Source: Mycolicibacterium xanthum
Lineage (GTDB): Bacteria; Actinomycetota; Actinomycetes; Mycobacteriales; Mycobacteriaceae
Direction of reading: 5' to 3'
DNA: 38,429 nt
Assembly (NCBI RefSeq): GCF_019710635.1
Contig: NZ_JAIFZS010000074.1
Span: 1-38,429 of the forward strand
A program made the position numbers and the translations under genes. Of this stretch, positions 38,319-38,429 are shown piece after piece (the first letter of the stretch is position 1; each line of letters opens with the position of its first letter). A model generated the notes under the pieces. It was not told where the DNA came from. It saw only the letters and a program-made list of their open reading frames with translations, and did no database searches.

Positions 38319-38429
38319 TCAAGCGGCGTGGGGTGTGCGGTGTGCCCACGCGGTGTGTTCGTCGTAGTGGGTGTGGTGGCGTAGGCAGCCGTGGAGGATG
38401 CCGACGAAGCGGTTGCCTAGTGCGCGTAG
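38319..38429 (-). mobile_element. IS110-family transposase, C-terminal 36 residues (runs off the right edge)
   Basis: The minus strand encodes ALGNRFVGILHGCLRHHTHY, then DEHTAWAH and a stop at 38319-38321. ALGNRxVGILHGCL with a following Thr/Tyr-Asp-Glu and Ala-Trp is the typical end of IS110/IS1111-type DEDD transposases. The element's end probably lies in the 30 or so bases before the beta-propeller stop, but IS110 elements lack clear terminal inverted repeats, so it cannot be placed. It is 36 bp past the propeller gene. Confidence 0.8.

Overview
The window is GC-rich, densely packed chromosomal DNA. It looks like a mycobacterium, most likely a fast-growing Mycolicibacterium-type species. 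The evidence is a WS/DGAT acyltransferase, an F420-type (DUF385) reductase, a DUF732 exported protein, several small exported proteins of mycobacterial style, frequent GTG starts and purine-rich ribosome sites. No tRNA, rRNA, CRISPR array or phage module was seen. The only mobile DNA is the C-terminal end of an IS110-type transposase at the right edge.

Layout. 1-3.8 kb: a truncated membrane protein, a DUF4436-like membrane protein, a flavin monooxygenase and a membrane-protein gene split by one in-frame TAG. 3.8-7.3 kb: a deazaflavin reductase, an OhrR-like MarR regulator with a perfect operator at its start codon, a small membrane protein, a small His-rich protein and an amidase. 7.4-10.1 kb: a long exported Pro-rich protein built from 32- and 14-residue repeats, followed by a class F-like sortase. 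10.2-11.7 kb: a META-domain lipoprotein, a four-helix membrane protein and an exported protein. 11.7-14.7 kb: a sulfane-sulfur operon (AhpD-like protein, then a CoA-disulfide reductase/rhodanese/TusA/DsrE fusion) behind a CsoR/CstR-type palindrome. 14.8-18.6 kb: a SpoIIAA-like protein, a VanX-type dipeptidase, a YihY/BrkB protein and a WS/DGAT. 18.6-22.9 kb: a DUF427 protein divergent from a TetR-fatty-acid-hydroxylase pair, then a small protein, pyroglutamyl peptidase and an enoyl-CoA hydratase-like protein.

23-28.4 kb: a winged-helix/STAND ATPase regulator, a methyltransferase and a divergent OsmC-flavoprotein pair. Between the divergent genes lies a 60-bp near-palindrome made of six TGGAG/CTCCA pentamers exactly 11 bp apart. 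The same TGGAG-N6 triplet recurs at 36.2 kb upstream of a small exported protein. This suggests an undescribed regulon whose regulator may be the adjacent STAND protein, because OmpR/SARP-type winged helices are known to read 11-bp-phased direct repeats. This is the most novel signal in the window.

28.3-33.4 kb: a DM13 protein, an MTA/SAH-type nucleosidase, a ClC chloride channel, an O-methyltransferase, and a TMEM165/GDT1-type transporter preceded by a yybP-ykoY-like manganese riboswitch and a Shine-Dalgarno-sequestering hairpin. 33.4-38.4 kb: a Cys-rich protein, three small exported proteins, an MFS exporter, a non-coding 0.6-kb gap with a palindromic promoter region, a YVTN-type beta-propeller protein and the IS110 fragment.

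All calls come from reading the sequence. Family assignments rest on recognised motifs and no database search was run.
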